The notes beneath the pieces are model-generated. The model was not told the origin of the DNA. It saw nothing but the letters and a program-made list of their open reading frames with translations, and ran no database searches. The position numbers and the translations under genes are program-made. A DNA stretch of 64,000 bases, taken from the NCBI RefSeq assembly GCF_003096715.1, contig NZ_QEOL01000002.1, positions 397,398-461,397 on the forward strand, written 5' to 3'. How positions within the stretch are numbered: the stretch's first letter is position 1; every line of letters starts with the position of its first letter. Shown piece after piece: positions 16,413-28,119 of this stretch. This DNA comes from Paraburkholderia silvatlantica (GTDB lineage Bacteria; Pseudomonadota; Gammaproteobacteria; Burkholderiales; Burkholderiaceae).

Positions 16413-19016
16413 ATGGAACGCATCGAGGAGTCTCGCCTGATGGATCCGCATACTCGCGTCGAGGGGCACATCGTATTGGCCTCGCCGCTCACCGGGCCGG
16501 TCGTGCCGCTCGCGTCGGTGCCCGATCCGGTGTTCTCGGAAGGGTTGTTCGGCGACGGAATCGGCGTCGATCCGCTCGTTGGCCGCGTCGTCGCGCCGTG
16601 CGACGGCATCGTCGTGCATCTCGCGCGCACGGGCCACGCGATCACGCTGCAATCGGCAGAAGGCGCACAGGTGCTCGTGCACGTCGGCATCGACACCGTC
16701 GAGCTGAACGGCAAGGGCTTCACGCCGAAGGTCACGCAGGGCGCGCAGGTGCGTCTCGGCGACACGTTGATCGAGTTCGATCTCGACGTGGTGGCGTGCA
16801 ATGCGCCGAGCCTCGTTTCGGTCGTCGCGATCGCCAATTCGGATGCATTCGAAGTGATCGAGCGCGCGGGCGCGGGGCACGTCGAAGCGGGCAAGTCCGC
16901 GCTGCTCGTGCTGCGCGTGCGTGACGGCGTGGAGGTCGCGCCCGCCCACGAATTGATCGCAAACGAAGTGCGCCGCAGCGTCACGCTCACGCATGCGGGC
17001 GGCCTCCATGCGCGGCCGGCCGCGCGGGCCCGCGAAGCGGTGCGCGGCATCGATGCGCGCGTCGAGGTCCGCTTTGGCGAACGCAAGTCCGCGATCGAGA
17101 GCGTCGTCGGCCTGCTCGGCCTCGGCGCGGGCGAGGGCGCGACCATCGAGCTCGTCGGCATCGGCCTGGAGGCGCAGCGCGCCGTGGACGCCGTCGCGAA
17201 CGAACTCCTGCGCGAAGCGCCCGGTGAGGGCGGCGCGGCAAGTGAATTGCCGGCGCGGCAGCAGTCGCCCGCACCGCTGATGCAGGAAGCCGCGGCCGCC
17301 GTGGCGTCGTCCGCCGAGCCGGGCGTGCTCGCGGGCGTGTGCGCGGCGCCGGGCGTCGCGGTGGGCAGGCTGGTGCGCTGGGACGAAGCCGAACTCACGC
17401 CGCCCGAATTCGCGGGCGGCACATCGGCCGCGGAAAGCCGCCTGCTCGACAAGGCGATCGCCGCCGTGGACGCCGAGCTGAATCAGAGCGTGCGCACGGC
17501 TTCGCAGCGCGGCGCGATCGGCGAGGCGGGCATTTTCACGATGCACCGCGTGCTGCTCGAAGACCCGACGCTCGTCGACGCCGCGCGCGACGCGATCAGC
17601 CTCGGCAAGAGCGCGGGCTACGCGTGGCGCGAGGCGATCCGCGCGCAGATCGCGGTGCTCGGCAAGGTGGACGATCCGCTGCTCGCGGAGCGCGCCGCCG
17701 ACCTGCGCGACCTCGAAAAGCGCGTGCTGCGCGCGCTCGGTCTGTCTAATACGGCCGCGCGCACGCTGCCCGAAGAAGCCGTCCTCGCCGCCGACGAATT
17801 CACGCCGTCCGATCTCGCTTCGCTCGACCGCAAGCGCGTGATGGCGCTCGTGATGGCGCGCGGCGGCGCGACCTCGCACGCCGCGATCATCGCGCGCCAG
17901 GCCGGCATTCCGGCGCTCGTGGCGCTCGGCGACGCGCTTCATGCGGTGCCCGAAGGCACCGAAGTCGTCATCGATGCGGGTGCCGGCCGCTTTGCGTACA
18001 CGCCGAGCGCGCTCGACATCGAGCGTGCGCGCAGCGAGAAGCAGCGCCTCGCCAGCGTGCGCGAAGCGAACCGCCGCACGTCGCAGGAAGCCGCAGCCAC
18101 ACGCGACGGCCATGCGGTGGAAGTCGCCGCCAACATCGCGACGCTGGAAGACGCCAGCACGGCGGTGGAAAACGGCGCGGACGCCGTGGGCCTGCTGCGC
18201 ACGGAACTGCTTTTTATCCATCGCCAGGCCGCGCCGACGGTGGAAGAACATCTTCAGAGCTACCAGGCCATTACGGACGCACTCGCAGGCCGTACGGCGA
18301 TCATCCGCACGCTCGACGTGGGCGCGGACAAGGAAGTCGACTATCTCACGCTGCCGCCGGAGCCGAATCCGGCGCTGGGTCTGCGCGGCATCCGCCTCGC
18401 GCAGGTGCGGCCCGATCTGCTGGACGACCAGCTGCGCGGACTCGTTGCCGTGAAGCCGGCGGGCAAGGTGCGCATCCTGTTGCCGATGGTGACCGACGTG
18501 GGCGAGCTCGTGCGTCTGCGCGAGCGCATCGATGCATTCGCACGCGAAGCGGGCCGCACGGAGCCGATCGAGGTGGGCGTGATGATCGAGGTGCCCTCCG
18601 CAGCCCTGCTCGCGGACCAGCTCGCGCGCCACGCCGATTTTCTCTCGATCGGCACCAACGACCTCACGCAGTACACGCTCGCGATGGACCGTTGCCGGCC
18701 TGACCTCGCGGCGCAGGCCGACGGTCTGCACCCGGCCGTGCTGCGTCTCGTGGCGGCGGCGGTCGAGGGCGCGAACAAGCACGGCAAGTGGGTCGGCGTG
18801 TGCGGCGCGCTGGCGGGCGATCCGCTCGCGGTGCCGCTGCTCGTCGGCCTCGGCGTGACGGAGCTTTCCGTCGATCCGGTTTCGGTGCCGTCGATCAAGG
18901 CGCGCGTGCGCAAGCTCGACTACAACGACTGTCGCGAGCGTGCGCAGCACGCGCTCGCACTCGAATCGGCGCAAGCCGTGCGTGCGGCCAGCCGCGAAAG
19001 CTGGCCGCTCGATTGA
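16413..19016 (+). CDS. nagF: PTS multiphosphoryl transfer protein EIIA-HPr-EI (Nag system)
   Basis: 867 residues joining three PTS modules. EIIA of the glucose family (about 10-165) has its phosphorylated histidine in VLVHVGIDTVELNGKG. HPr (about 185-270) has its His in GLHARPAA. Enzyme I (about 310-860) has the phospho-His in GGATSHAAIIARQAG and the PEP-binding C-terminal barrel with SIGTNDLTQYTLAMDR. It therefore carries phosphate from PEP to the EIIB domain of NagE without the general PTS proteins. It lies between the deaminase and nagE genes. Confidence 0.93.
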   Translation: MERIEESRLMDPHTRVEGHIVLASPLTGPVVPLASVPDPVFSEGLFGDGIGVDPLVGRVVAPCDGIVVHLARTGHAITLQSAEGAQVLVHVGIDTVELNGKGFTPKVTQGAQVRLGDTLIEFDLDVVACNAPSLVSVVAIANSDAFEVIERAGAGHVEAGKSALLVLRVRDGVEVAPAHELIANEVRRSVTLTHAGGLHARPAARAREAVRGIDARVEVRFGERKSAIESVVGLLGLGAGEGATIELVGIGLEAQRAVDAVANELLREAPGEGGAASELPARQQSPAPLMQEAAAAVASSAEPGVLAGVCAAPGVAVGRLVRWDEAELTPPEFAGGTSAAESRLLDKAIAAVDAELNQSVRTASQRGAIGEAGIFTMHRVLLEDPTLVDAARDAISLGKSAGYAWREAIRAQIAVLGKVDDPLLAERAADLRDLEKRVLRALGLSNTAARTLPEEAVLAADEFTPSDLASLDRKRVMALVMARGGATSHAAIIARQAGIPALVALGDALHAVPEGTEVVIDAGAGRFAYTPSALDIERARSEKQRLASVREANRRTSQEAAATRDGHAVEVAANIATLEDASTAVENGADAVGLLRTELLFIHRQAAPTVEEHLQSYQAITDALAGRTAIIRTLDVGADKEVDYLTLPPEPNPALGLRGIRLAQVRPDLLDDQLRGLVAVKPAGKVRILLPMVTDVGELVRLRERIDAFAREAGRTEPIEVGVMIEVPSAALLADQLARHADFLSIGTNDLTQYTLAMDRCRPDLAAQADGLHPAVLRLVAAAVEGANKHGKWVGVCGALAGDPLAVPLLVGLGVTELSVDPVSVPSIKARVRKLDYNDCRERAQHALALESAQAVRAASRESWPLD

Positions 19017-19136
19017 TGGTTTCTGTTTCACCCACCCCAGGCAATCCTTAGAAACATGCCGGCGTGCGCAGCGATCGCGCGCCGGCTTCTCTCACCCCCA
19101 CACGTCAAGCAAGAGATAAAGACTGGAGGCAGTTCA

Positions 19137-20897
19137 ATGGATGGCAATCCGTTTCTCAAGATACAAAGCCTCGGCCGCGCGCTGATGCTTCCCATCGCAG
19201 TGCTGCCGGTGGCCGGCATCCTGCTGCGCTTCGGCCAGGCCGACATGCTCAACATCAAGATCATCGCCGACGCGGGCGGCGCGATCTTCGATAACCTGCC
19301 GTTGCTGTTCGCGATCGGCATTGCAGTGGGCTTCGCGAAAGACAACAACGGCGTGGCCGGCCTCGCGGGCGCCCTGGGCTATCTGGTCCAGACCGCCGTG
19401 ATGAAGGACATCAACGACAAGCTCAACATGGGCGTGCTGTCGGGCGTGGTGGCCGGTGTCGTCGCGGGCATGCTGTACAACCGCTTCAAGGACATCAAGC
19501 TGCCCGAGTTCCTCGCGTTCTTCGGCGGCAAACGCTTCGTGCCGATCGTCACGGGGCTCACGTGTCTCGCGCTGGGCATCGTGTTCGGCTACGTGTGGGG
19601 ACCGGTGCAGGGCGTAATCGACACCGCCGGCCACTGGCTCACCACGGCGGGCGCGATCGGCACCTTCGTGTACGGCTTGCTCAACCGGCTCCTGCTCGTT
19701 ACGGGCCTGCACCACATCCTCAACTCGCTCGTCTGGTTCGTGTTCGGCTCGTTCACGCCGGCAGCCGGCGGCGCGGCCGTCACGGGCGACCTGCACCGCT
19801 TCTTCGCGGGCGACCCCACGGCGGGCAGCTTCATGGCCGGCTTCTTCCCGGTGATGATGTTCGGCCTGCCGGCAGCGTGCCTCGCGATGCTGCACGAAGC
19901 GCCGAAGGACAAGCGCGCAATGGTGGGCGGCCTGTTGTTTTCGATGGCGCTCACCTCGTTCCTCACGGGCGTGACGGAGCCGATCGAATTCACGTTCATG
20001 TTCCTCGCCCCCGTGCTCTACGCGATCCACGCGGTGCTCACGGGGCTGTCGCTGGCGATCTGCTCGCTGCTCGGCATCAAGCTCGGCTTTACCTTCTCGG
20101 CGGGCGCGATCGACTACGTGCTGAACTACGGGCTTTCCACGCATGGCTGGTATGCCATTCCCCTCGGCGCGGTCTATGCGGTCGTGTACTACGGGCTGTT
20201 CCGTTTCTTCATCCGCCGCTTCAATCTGCCCACACCGGGCCGTGAAGCCTCTGCGGGCGATACGGCAATCGCCTCGTCGATGTCGGGTGTGGCGGTCGCG
20301 GCTGGCGGCTCGGCAACGGCATCGCTCTCGCGTGCTGCGCGTTACATCGATGCGCTGGGCGGTGCGGCCAACCTCAAGGTGGTCGATGCCTGCACGACGC
20401 GTCTGCGTCTCACCGTGGCCGATCCGGCGCATGTTTCGGAGCCGGCACTGAAGGCAATCGGCGCGCGCGGTGTGCTCAAGCGCGGCGGCGAAAGCGTGCA
20501 GGTCGTCATCGGGCCGGAAGCGGACATCATCGCCGATGAGATTCGCGGCGAGATCGCACGCGGCGGTGCGGCGGCTGTCAAGCCGGCTGCGGCGGCGCAG
20601 CACGCTGCACAAGCCGTTGCGGCCGCTCAGGCGAACGCGGGTGCGGACGTCGCGCAGGGCCCGCTCGATCCGGCTCCGTCGCGCTGGCTCGCGGTGTTCG
20701 GCGGCGTTGCCAACATCGTCTCGCTCGACGCGGTGGCGGCCACGCGCCTGCGCGTGATCGTGCGCGACCCGGCGGCCGTGGATCGCGAGAAGCTCGGCGC
20801 GCTCGACGTGGCGTGGACTTCGGCGGATACGCTGCACATCGTGGTCGGCGCCGCCGCGCCGCGTTATGCACGTGAACTGGCGCTTCAGCCGGCGTAG
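19137..20897 (+). CDS. nagE: PTS N-acetylglucosamine permease EIIC-EIIB with a second, cysteine-less EIIB-like domain
   Basis: 586 residues. EIIC (about 1-370, multiple helices, LPIAVLPVAGILLRFGQ near the start, LTGVTEPIEFTFMFLAP later) imports GlcNAc. The EIIB domain (about 400-475) has the phosphocysteine motif DACTTRLRL. After an alanine-rich linker a second EIIB-like domain (about 515-583) repeats the pattern as DAVAATRLRVIV, with alanine where the cysteine should be. No EIIA is fused; NagF supplies it. The start has GGAGG upstream. It ends the nag genes before a bidirectional terminator. Confidence 0.92.
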   Translation: MDGNPFLKIQSLGRALMLPIAVLPVAGILLRFGQADMLNIKIIADAGGAIFDNLPLLFAIGIAVGFAKDNNGVAGLAGALGYLVQTAVMKDINDKLNMGVLSGVVAGVVAGMLYNRFKDIKLPEFLAFFGGKRFVPIVTGLTCLALGIVFGYVWGPVQGVIDTAGHWLTTAGAIGTFVYGLLNRLLLVTGLHHILNSLVWFVFGSFTPAAGGAAVTGDLHRFFAGDPTAGSFMAGFFPVMMFGLPAACLAMLHEAPKDKRAMVGGLLFSMALTSFLTGVTEPIEFTFMFLAPVLYAIHAVLTGLSLAICSLLGIKLGFTFSAGAIDYVLNYGLSTHGWYAIPLGAVYAVVYYGLFRFFIRRFNLPTPGREASAGDTAIASSMSGVAVAAGGSATASLSRAARYIDALGGAANLKVVDACTTRLRLTVADPAHVSEPALKAIGARGVLKRGGESVQVVIGPEADIIADEIRGEIARGGAAAVKPAAAAQHAAQAVAAAQANAGADVAQGPLDPAPSRWLAVFGGVANIVSLDAVAATRLRVIVRDPAAVDREKLGALDVAWTSADTLHIVVGAAAPRYARELALQPA

Positions 20898-20919
20898 TCG
20901 ATTGGCTGTATGTCAATGA

Positions 20920-20949
20920 AAGACGCCGCGGCACATGCCGCGGCGTCTT
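20920..20949. terminator. Bidirectional terminator between nagE and cydB
   Basis: Perfect 13-bp stem (AAGACGCCGCGGC and its complement) with loop ACAT between convergent genes. The T-tracts are short on both sides (TTCGTTT on plus, TCTTTCATT on minus). Confidence 0.75.
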
Positions 20950-20980
20950 CGTTTCCGGCGCCTTCGAACCGCTGGGACGC

Positions 20981-22117
20981 TCAGTACAACGTATGGTGGT
21001 TGTCCCGTATCGCATCGGCGGTGATCTTGCCGCGCATGACGCGATAGACCCATGCCGTATAACCGAGCACGATCGGCAGGAAAATGATGACGGCCACCAG
21101 CATGATCTCGAGCGTCATCTGGCTCGAGGTCGCGTCCCAGACCGTGAGGCTCGAGCGCGGATCGAGCGACGAGGGCATGATGAACGGGAACATCGAAAAA
21201 CCGGCAGTCAGAATCACGCCGACGATCTGCAGCGCCGTGCTCAGGAACGCGAGCCGTTCGAAGCGCGAGCCCGCGAGTGCGAACGCGAGTACGCCGCCGA
21301 GCACGCCCACGGCAGGCGCGAGCGCCATCCACGGATAGAGCCCGTAGTTCGCGAGCCAGAGCCCGGGTCCCGAATCGACGCTTTTCAGGAGCGGGTTGGC
21401 CACCGTGTCCAAAGGCGCGGGCGACGTGATCGTATAGCCGCTGATGAGCGTCGCCACGAGCGCGCCCGCCACGAGGAACAACACGATCGTGAGCGCCGCG
21501 AAGAGGCGCAGCGCCTTCGAGGCGCGCATGGCGACAATGCCATCGCTTTTCATCTTCAGGAACGCCGCGCCGTGCGCGGTGAGCATGCAAAGACTCACGA
21601 GCCCGCAGACCAGCGCGAACGGATTGAGGAGTGCGAAGAAGCTGCCGTGGTACGTCACGCGCAGGTCCGTGTCATAGGCGAACGGCACGCCCTGGAGCAG
21701 ATTGCCGAAGGCCACGCCGAACACGAGCGCGGGCACGAAGCCGCCGATGAAGAGGCCGCAGTCCCAGCCCTGGCGCCATCTCACGTCCACGCGCTTGCCG
21801 CGATAGTCGAAGCCCACGGGCCGGAAAAACAGCGAGAAGAGCACGAGCAGCATCGCGAAGTAAAAGCCCGAGAACGACGCCGCGTAGGCGAGCGGCCAGG
21901 CGGCGAACATCGCGCCGCCCGCGGTGATGAACCAGACCTGGTTGCCTTCCCAGGTCGCCCCCACCGTATTGATGACGATGCGGCGTTCCTCGTCGGTCTT
22001 GCCGACGAAGGGCAGCAACACGGCCGCGCCCATGTCGAAGCCGTCGGTGACGGCAAAGCCGATCAGCAGCACGCCGATCAGCACCCACCAGATCAACTTG
22101 AGCGTTGCGTAGTCCAT
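20981..22117 (-). CDS. cydB: Cytochrome bd-type quinol oxidase subunit II
   Basis: 378 residues, eight to nine hydrophobic helices. The N-terminal [20 protein letters not shown] and the [16 protein letters not shown] stretch are CydB hallmarks. Partner of CydA in the bd oxidase, which oxidises ubiquinol with oxygen at high affinity without proton pumping. It starts 37 bp after cydA. No CydX-like small frame follows before the terminator, and no cydDC is present. Confidence 0.95.
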   Translation of the reverse strand: MDYATLKLIWWVLIGVLLIGFAVTDGFDMGAAVLLPFVGKTDEERRIVINTVGATWEGNQVWFITAGGAMFAAWPLAYAASFSGFYFAMLLVLFSLFFRPVGFDYRGKRVDVRWRQGWDCGLFIGGFVPALVFGVAFGNLLQGVPFAYDTDLRVTYHGSFFALLNPFALVCGLVSLCMLTAHGAAFLKMKSDGIVAMRASKALRLFAALTIVLFLVAGALVATLISGYTITSPAPLDTVANPLLKSVDSGPGLWLANYGLYPWMALAPAVGVLGGVLAFALAGSRFERLAFLSTALQIVGVILTAGFSMFPFIMPSSLDPRSSLTVWDATSSQMTLEIMLVAVIIFLPIVLGYTAWVYRVMRGKITADAIRDNHHTLY

Positions 22118-22154
22118 GGCGTGTTCCCTCGCGTCTTTCGTTGTCTGGCAGCGA

Positions 22155-23741
22155 TCACGAAACCCTGCCGTCGGCCGCAAGCGCAGCCGTCTGCTCGTGG
22201 AAGTAGCGGCCGGTATGCAGCGACGAAGGCCCGAGGCGCGCGTATTTGAACATCAGCGTGATCTCGATGATGAAGAGCAACGTGTAGAAGATCACGAAGC
22301 CCGCGATGCTCAGCATCACGTCGCCGGGTGCGAGGCTCGAAGCCGAAAGCCGCGTGGGCAGCACTTCCGCGATGGTCCACGGCTGTCGGCCCAGTTCCGC
22401 GACGACCCAGCCGAATTCGGCGGCGAGCCACGGCAACGGGATCGCCACCAGCGCCCAGCCGAGGAACCAGCGGCGGTTGTCCTTGAGCAGCGAGCGCTGC
22501 GCACAGAACCAGAAGGCGAGCACGAAGGTCACGAGAAAGAGGATGCCGAGACCCACCATCACGCGGAACGACCAGAACACGGCTGCGACGGGCGGGATCG
22601 CCGTTCGCGACGCGGCCCGGACCTGCGCGGAAGTCGCGTCGACCACCTTCGGCGTGAACTGCCGCAGGAGCAGGCCGTAGCCGAGATCGGCCTTGTGCGC
22701 CTCGAACACGTCGCGCGTTTCGGTGTCGGCGGTGCCTTCCTTCATCTTTTGCAGCGCGGCATAGGCGAGCATGCCGTTGCGGATGCGCACTTCGGCGCGG
22801 CCCATCAGGTCTTTCAGGCCGATCACGGGCGTATCGATCGAGCGCGTGGCGATGATGCCCATCAGCCAGGGAATGCGGATCGCGTAGTCGGTGCGCTCCT
22901 CCCTCTGGTTCGGCAGGCCGAACAGCGTGAACGGCGCGGGGGCGGGCGCGGTGTCCCATTCGGCCTCGATGGCGGCGAGCTTGACCTGCTGCACCGCGCC
23001 GTCGGTGTAGCCCGATTCGTCGCCGAGGATCAGCACGCACAGCGTGGACGCAAGGCCGAAGCCCGCGGCGATCGCGTACGAGCGCAGCGCGAACTCGACG
23101 TCGCGCCGGCGCAGCAGGTACCACGACGAAATGCCGAGCACGAACATCGACGCCGTCACGTAGCCGGCCGAAACCGTATGCACGAACTTCACCTGCGCGA
23201 CGGGGTTGAAGATCACCGCGAACAGGCTGGTGAGTTCCATGCGCATGGTTTCATAGTTGAACGACGCGCCCACGGGGTTCTGCATCCAGCCGTTGGCGAT
23301 GAGAATCCACAGCGCCGAGAGGTTCGAGCCGAGCGCGACGAGAAACGTGGTGAAGAGGTGCGCGCCTTTCGACAGGCGATTCCAGCCGAAAAAGAACAGC
23401 CCGACGAAGGTCGATTCGAGGAAGAACGCCGCGAGCCCTTCCACGGCGAGCGGCACGCCGAAAATGTCGCCCACGTAGTGCGAGTAGTACGACCAGTTGG
23501 TGCCGAACTGGAACTCCATCGTGAGGCCCGTGGTGACGCCCATCGCGAAGTTGATGGCGAAGAGCTTGCCCCAGAACAGCGTCATGTCCTTGTAGATCTC
23601 CTTGCCGGTCATCACATAGACGGACTCCATGATGACGAGCATCCACGAGAGGCCGAGCGTGAGGGGCACGAACAGGAAGTGATAGAGCGCGGTGATGGCG
23701 AACTGAAGACGCGAGAGTTCCACCGATTCAATCATGGGCAT
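22155..23741 (-). CDS. cydA: Cytochrome bd-type quinol oxidase subunit I
   Basis: 528 residues carrying haems b558, b595 and d. Visible features: [19 protein letters not shown] with the early haem-ligand His, [17 protein letters not shown], and a Q-loop region leading to the late [14 protein letters not shown] segment that follows it in CydA proteins. It overlaps the end of cydP by 14 bp and is followed by cydB. The start could also be ATG 23735 (MIESVEL). Whether this is a true bd or cyanide-insensitive CioA-type oxidase cannot be settled by eye. Confidence 0.95.
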   Translation of the reverse strand: MPMIESVELSRLQFAITALYHFLFVPLTLGLSWMLVIMESVYVMTGKEIYKDMTLFWGKLFAINFAMGVTTGLTMEFQFGTNWSYYSHYVGDIFGVPLAVEGLAAFFLESTFVGLFFFGWNRLSKGAHLFTTFLVALGSNLSALWILIANGWMQNPVGASFNYETMRMELTSLFAVIFNPVAQVKFVHTVSAGYVTASMFVLGISSWYLLRRRDVEFALRSYAIAAGFGLASTLCVLILGDESGYTDGAVQQVKLAAIEAEWDTAPAPAPFTLFGLPNQREERTDYAIRIPWLMGIIATRSIDTPVIGLKDLMGRAEVRIRNGMLAYAALQKMKEGTADTETRDVFEAHKADLGYGLLLRQFTPKVVDATSAQVRAASRTAIPPVAAVFWSFRVMVGLGILFLVTFVLAFWFCAQRSLLKDNRRWFLGWALVAIPLPWLAAEFGWVVAELGRQPWTIAEVLPTRLSASSLAPGDVMLSIAGFVIFYTLLFIIEITLMFKYARLGPSSLHTGRYFHEQTAALAADGRVS

Positions 23742-24024
23742 GACGGTCTCCTCGTTGTGGCGGCATGGTCTGAGATCGGGGCACGGACGGCTTGAGCGCC
23801 GAAGACGGGGGCACAGCCAGGATGGCCTGCGCGACGGCAGCAGGCGGCATGTTCATGTCTTGCGCCTGCGGGTGATTGAAGAACGCGTATTTGAGCGCCA
23901 TCAAGAGGACGAGCTTGACGGCGAGAACGAGGGCAATATCGCGCGCGAAGGTGGGGCCGCGCATCCAATGGAGGATGCGCGTGCGTAGCAACGACGGCTG
24001 GCGCTGACCGGATGTCGGGAACAT
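23728..24024 (-). CDS. cydP: Cytochrome oxidase putative small subunit CydP
   Basis: 98-residue protein encoded immediately upstream of cydA and overlapping it by 14 bp. It has a basic N-terminus (LLRTRILHWMRGPTFARD), one hydrophobic helix (about residues 28-46) and a proline-rich tail. The LVLAVKLVLLMALKYAFF helix and the position fit CydP, an accessory single-pass subunit annotated in betaproteobacterial cyd operons. Its role is not established by the sequence. Confidence 0.75.
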   Translation of the reverse strand: MFPTSGQRQPSLLRTRILHWMRGPTFARDIALVLAVKLVLLMALKYAFFNHPQAQDMNMPPAAVAQAILAVPPSSALKPSVPRSQTMPPQRGDRHAHD

Positions 24025-24153
24025 GACGACGGGTGCCCATGAACGCGTTACGAGGCCAGACCGCGGCGCGGCCTCTGGCTCACCTCGAAATCATCTTAGG
24101 GCGGAATCAGCGAGACCGGTGCGAACGTGCGCAGCTTGCGGGGGCGCAAAAGA

Positions 24154-24181
24154 AAAACCCCGTTCGCGGGAACGGGGTTTT
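24154..24181. terminator. Terminator downstream of rpoH
   Basis: Perfect 12-bp stem AAAACCCCGTTC / GAACGGGGTTTT with loop GCGG. On the minus strand it runs into TTTTTCTTTT, giving an efficient rpoH terminator. It lies 28 bp past the rpoH stop, between rpoH and cydP. Confidence 0.85.
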
Positions 24182-24209
24182 CTGTTTTGGCACTGAGTGC
24201 CGGCGACGC

Positions 24210-25145
<936 letters not shown>

Positions 25146-25200
25146 GTAGCGAACTCCTCAGGAATCTTGCAAAAGTCGGATACCGACTCCACGGTGGATG

Positions 25201-25227
25201 TTAGCACTCTGAATTCCCGAGTGCTAA
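25201..25227. promoter_or_regulatory. CIRCE element (HrcA operator) at the rpoH promoter
   Basis: TTAGCACTC (25201-25209), a 9-bp spacer, GAGTGCTAA (25219-25227): an exact match to the CIRCE consensus. On the minus strand its first arm overlaps a possible -10 (TATTAG, 25224-25229) with a weak CTGAAG -35 17 bp away (25247-25252). HrcA bound here would block rpoH transcription; CIRCE upstream of rpoH is reported for betaproteobacteria. Confidence 0.93.
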
Positions 25228-25265
25228 TACTTGGAGTCTGTAGGGGCTTCAGGGTTCCTTGATTC

Positions 25266-25289
25266 CTATCGAAATTGTTGTATCGATAG
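25266..25289. repeat. Inverted repeat upstream of the rpoH promoter
   Basis: Perfect arms CTATCGA / TCGATAG separated by 10 bp, about 40 bp upstream of CIRCE in an AT-richer patch. Geometry is like a dimer-binding operator. The rest of the gap 25290-25592 contains only a TGGCGCATGCGCCA palindrome (25445-25458) and a TATAAA element (25509-25514). Confidence 0.45.
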
Positions 25290-25592
25290 ATTACACTAAA
25301 CGCCGGCCATCAGGCAGGGCGGGGCCTGGCGCCCGGCGCAGGCCCGCACAGGGGGCGAGCCGAAGGAACACTCTAGAACGGGACAGCAGTCCGGCGCGAG
25401 GGCACGGGCTGTCGAGACGCCACGCGCGGTTTTCACCGGACCCGTGGCGCATGCGCCATACATGGAGGCGATGTCTTTGATCGCAAGTATCCTTGCGCCA
25501 AAACCTGGTATAAATTTCAGCCAGACGTATGCAGAAAATCTTCAGCGTAGATCCGCGCTCAGGCGCGGCCCGACGCGCAAGGGGTTCGAGCG

Positions 25593-25976
25593 ATGGCGGC
25601 AAAACTAATCGATGCGATTCGCGGACTTGAGCGCGAGCGCTTTCGCGCGATGGTCGACGGCGACGGCACGTCGCTGGACCAACTGCTGTCCGATCACGCG
25701 ACCTTCGTGCATACCAACGGCAAACGCGAGACCAAGCAGCAGTTCATCGAGGCGATCACGGCGGGCCGCCGCCGCTACCGCCAGATCGAGATCCAGTCGC
25801 AGGACGTGCTGCACGCGGGCAACGAGGCCTGCGTGGTCTCCGGCCGCGTGCTCATCGAGATGGAAGCGAACAACGGTGCGCTGCTCTTTCCCATTGCCTA
25901 TACGGCGATCCAGACGCAAGAAGGGGGACACTGGCGTTTGCTCGCATGGCAGGCGACGCGCTGCGCGACCGAGTGA
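25593..25976 (+). CDS. NTF2-like (SnoaL/DUF4440) family protein
   Basis: 127 residues with the cone-shaped NTF2-like fold suggested by the helical start ERERFRAMVDGDGTSLDQLLSD and the strand pattern ending HWRLLAWQATR. Such proteins act as ketosteroid-isomerase-like enzymes or ligand-binding domains; no catalytic residue can be assigned. It stands alone between divergent rpoH and convergent leuA, so context gives no hint. Confidence 0.75.
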   Translation: MAAKLIDAIRGLERERFRAMVDGDGTSLDQLLSDHATFVHTNGKRETKQQFIEAITAGRRRYRQIEIQSQDVLHAGNEACVVSGRVLIEMEANNGALLFPIAYTAIQTQEGGHWRLLAWQATRCATE

Positions 25977-26117
25977 CGACCGGTAAGTCCACTCGCCGAA
26001 GCGCCGCCCAGTCGCTTCAGGCGCGCGCCGGCGGCCCGTTTTGCCGCCGGCGCTCAACGATGCCGCCGATTTCCTGCTGAAACTCAAACTGCACCGCGCA
26101 CACGCGCGCGGAAAGCG

Positions 26118-27779
<1,662 letters not shown>

Positions 27780-27971
27780 TCATGGTGTCGTTTGCGATGG
27801 CGGTCGGCAGCGGGCGGCTGGCGGGCTGGCGACGGAGCACGATGCGCGAAACTTCACGCGTACGGGCGGCAACCTCGGACGCGAAGAAGACGGCCACGGT
27901 GACGGCGGTAACCGGCGCGGCGAAAGCGGACGTGAACGATGCCCATGCAACGTGCATTTTGACCTCGCGAC

Positions 27972-27994
27972 TCGTCCGAACGGTAAGCGGACGA
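27972..27994 (-). repeat. Hairpin in the leuA leader
   Basis: TCGTCCG / CGGACGA (7 bp) with a 9-nt loop, about 110 nt downstream of the leader-peptide stop. It could be part of an alternating structure, but there is no U-run after it. Confidence 0.35.
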
Positions 27995-28089
27995 ATGCAG
28001 ACGACAGGTTGTAGAGATACTGCGGATTTGGGGTACTGCGAAAACTGCTTTGGGAGGACCGCGGTGACCGGAGGAGGGGGTCGTTGCGG

Positions 28090-28119
28090 CGCTACACCAG
28101 CTTTAGGCCAGGCGTAGCG
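28090..28119 (-). promoter_or_regulatory. Hairpin overlapping the end of the leuA leader peptide
   Basis: On the minus strand CGCTACGCC (28119-28111) pairs with GGTGTAGCG (28098-28090), 9 bp with one G-U pair and a 12-nt loop. The 5' arm contains the last leucine codons and the loop holds the stop codon, so a ribosome stalled at the CTA codons would prevent this stem from forming, as attenuation requires. Confidence 0.5.

Noticed and set aside
15666..19031. A 1121-codon open frame on the minus strand.
   Set aside because: It lies antisense to nagF and the deaminase, both clear families. Long shadow frames are expected in GC-rich DNA; its translation is Arg/His/Ala rich with no domain.
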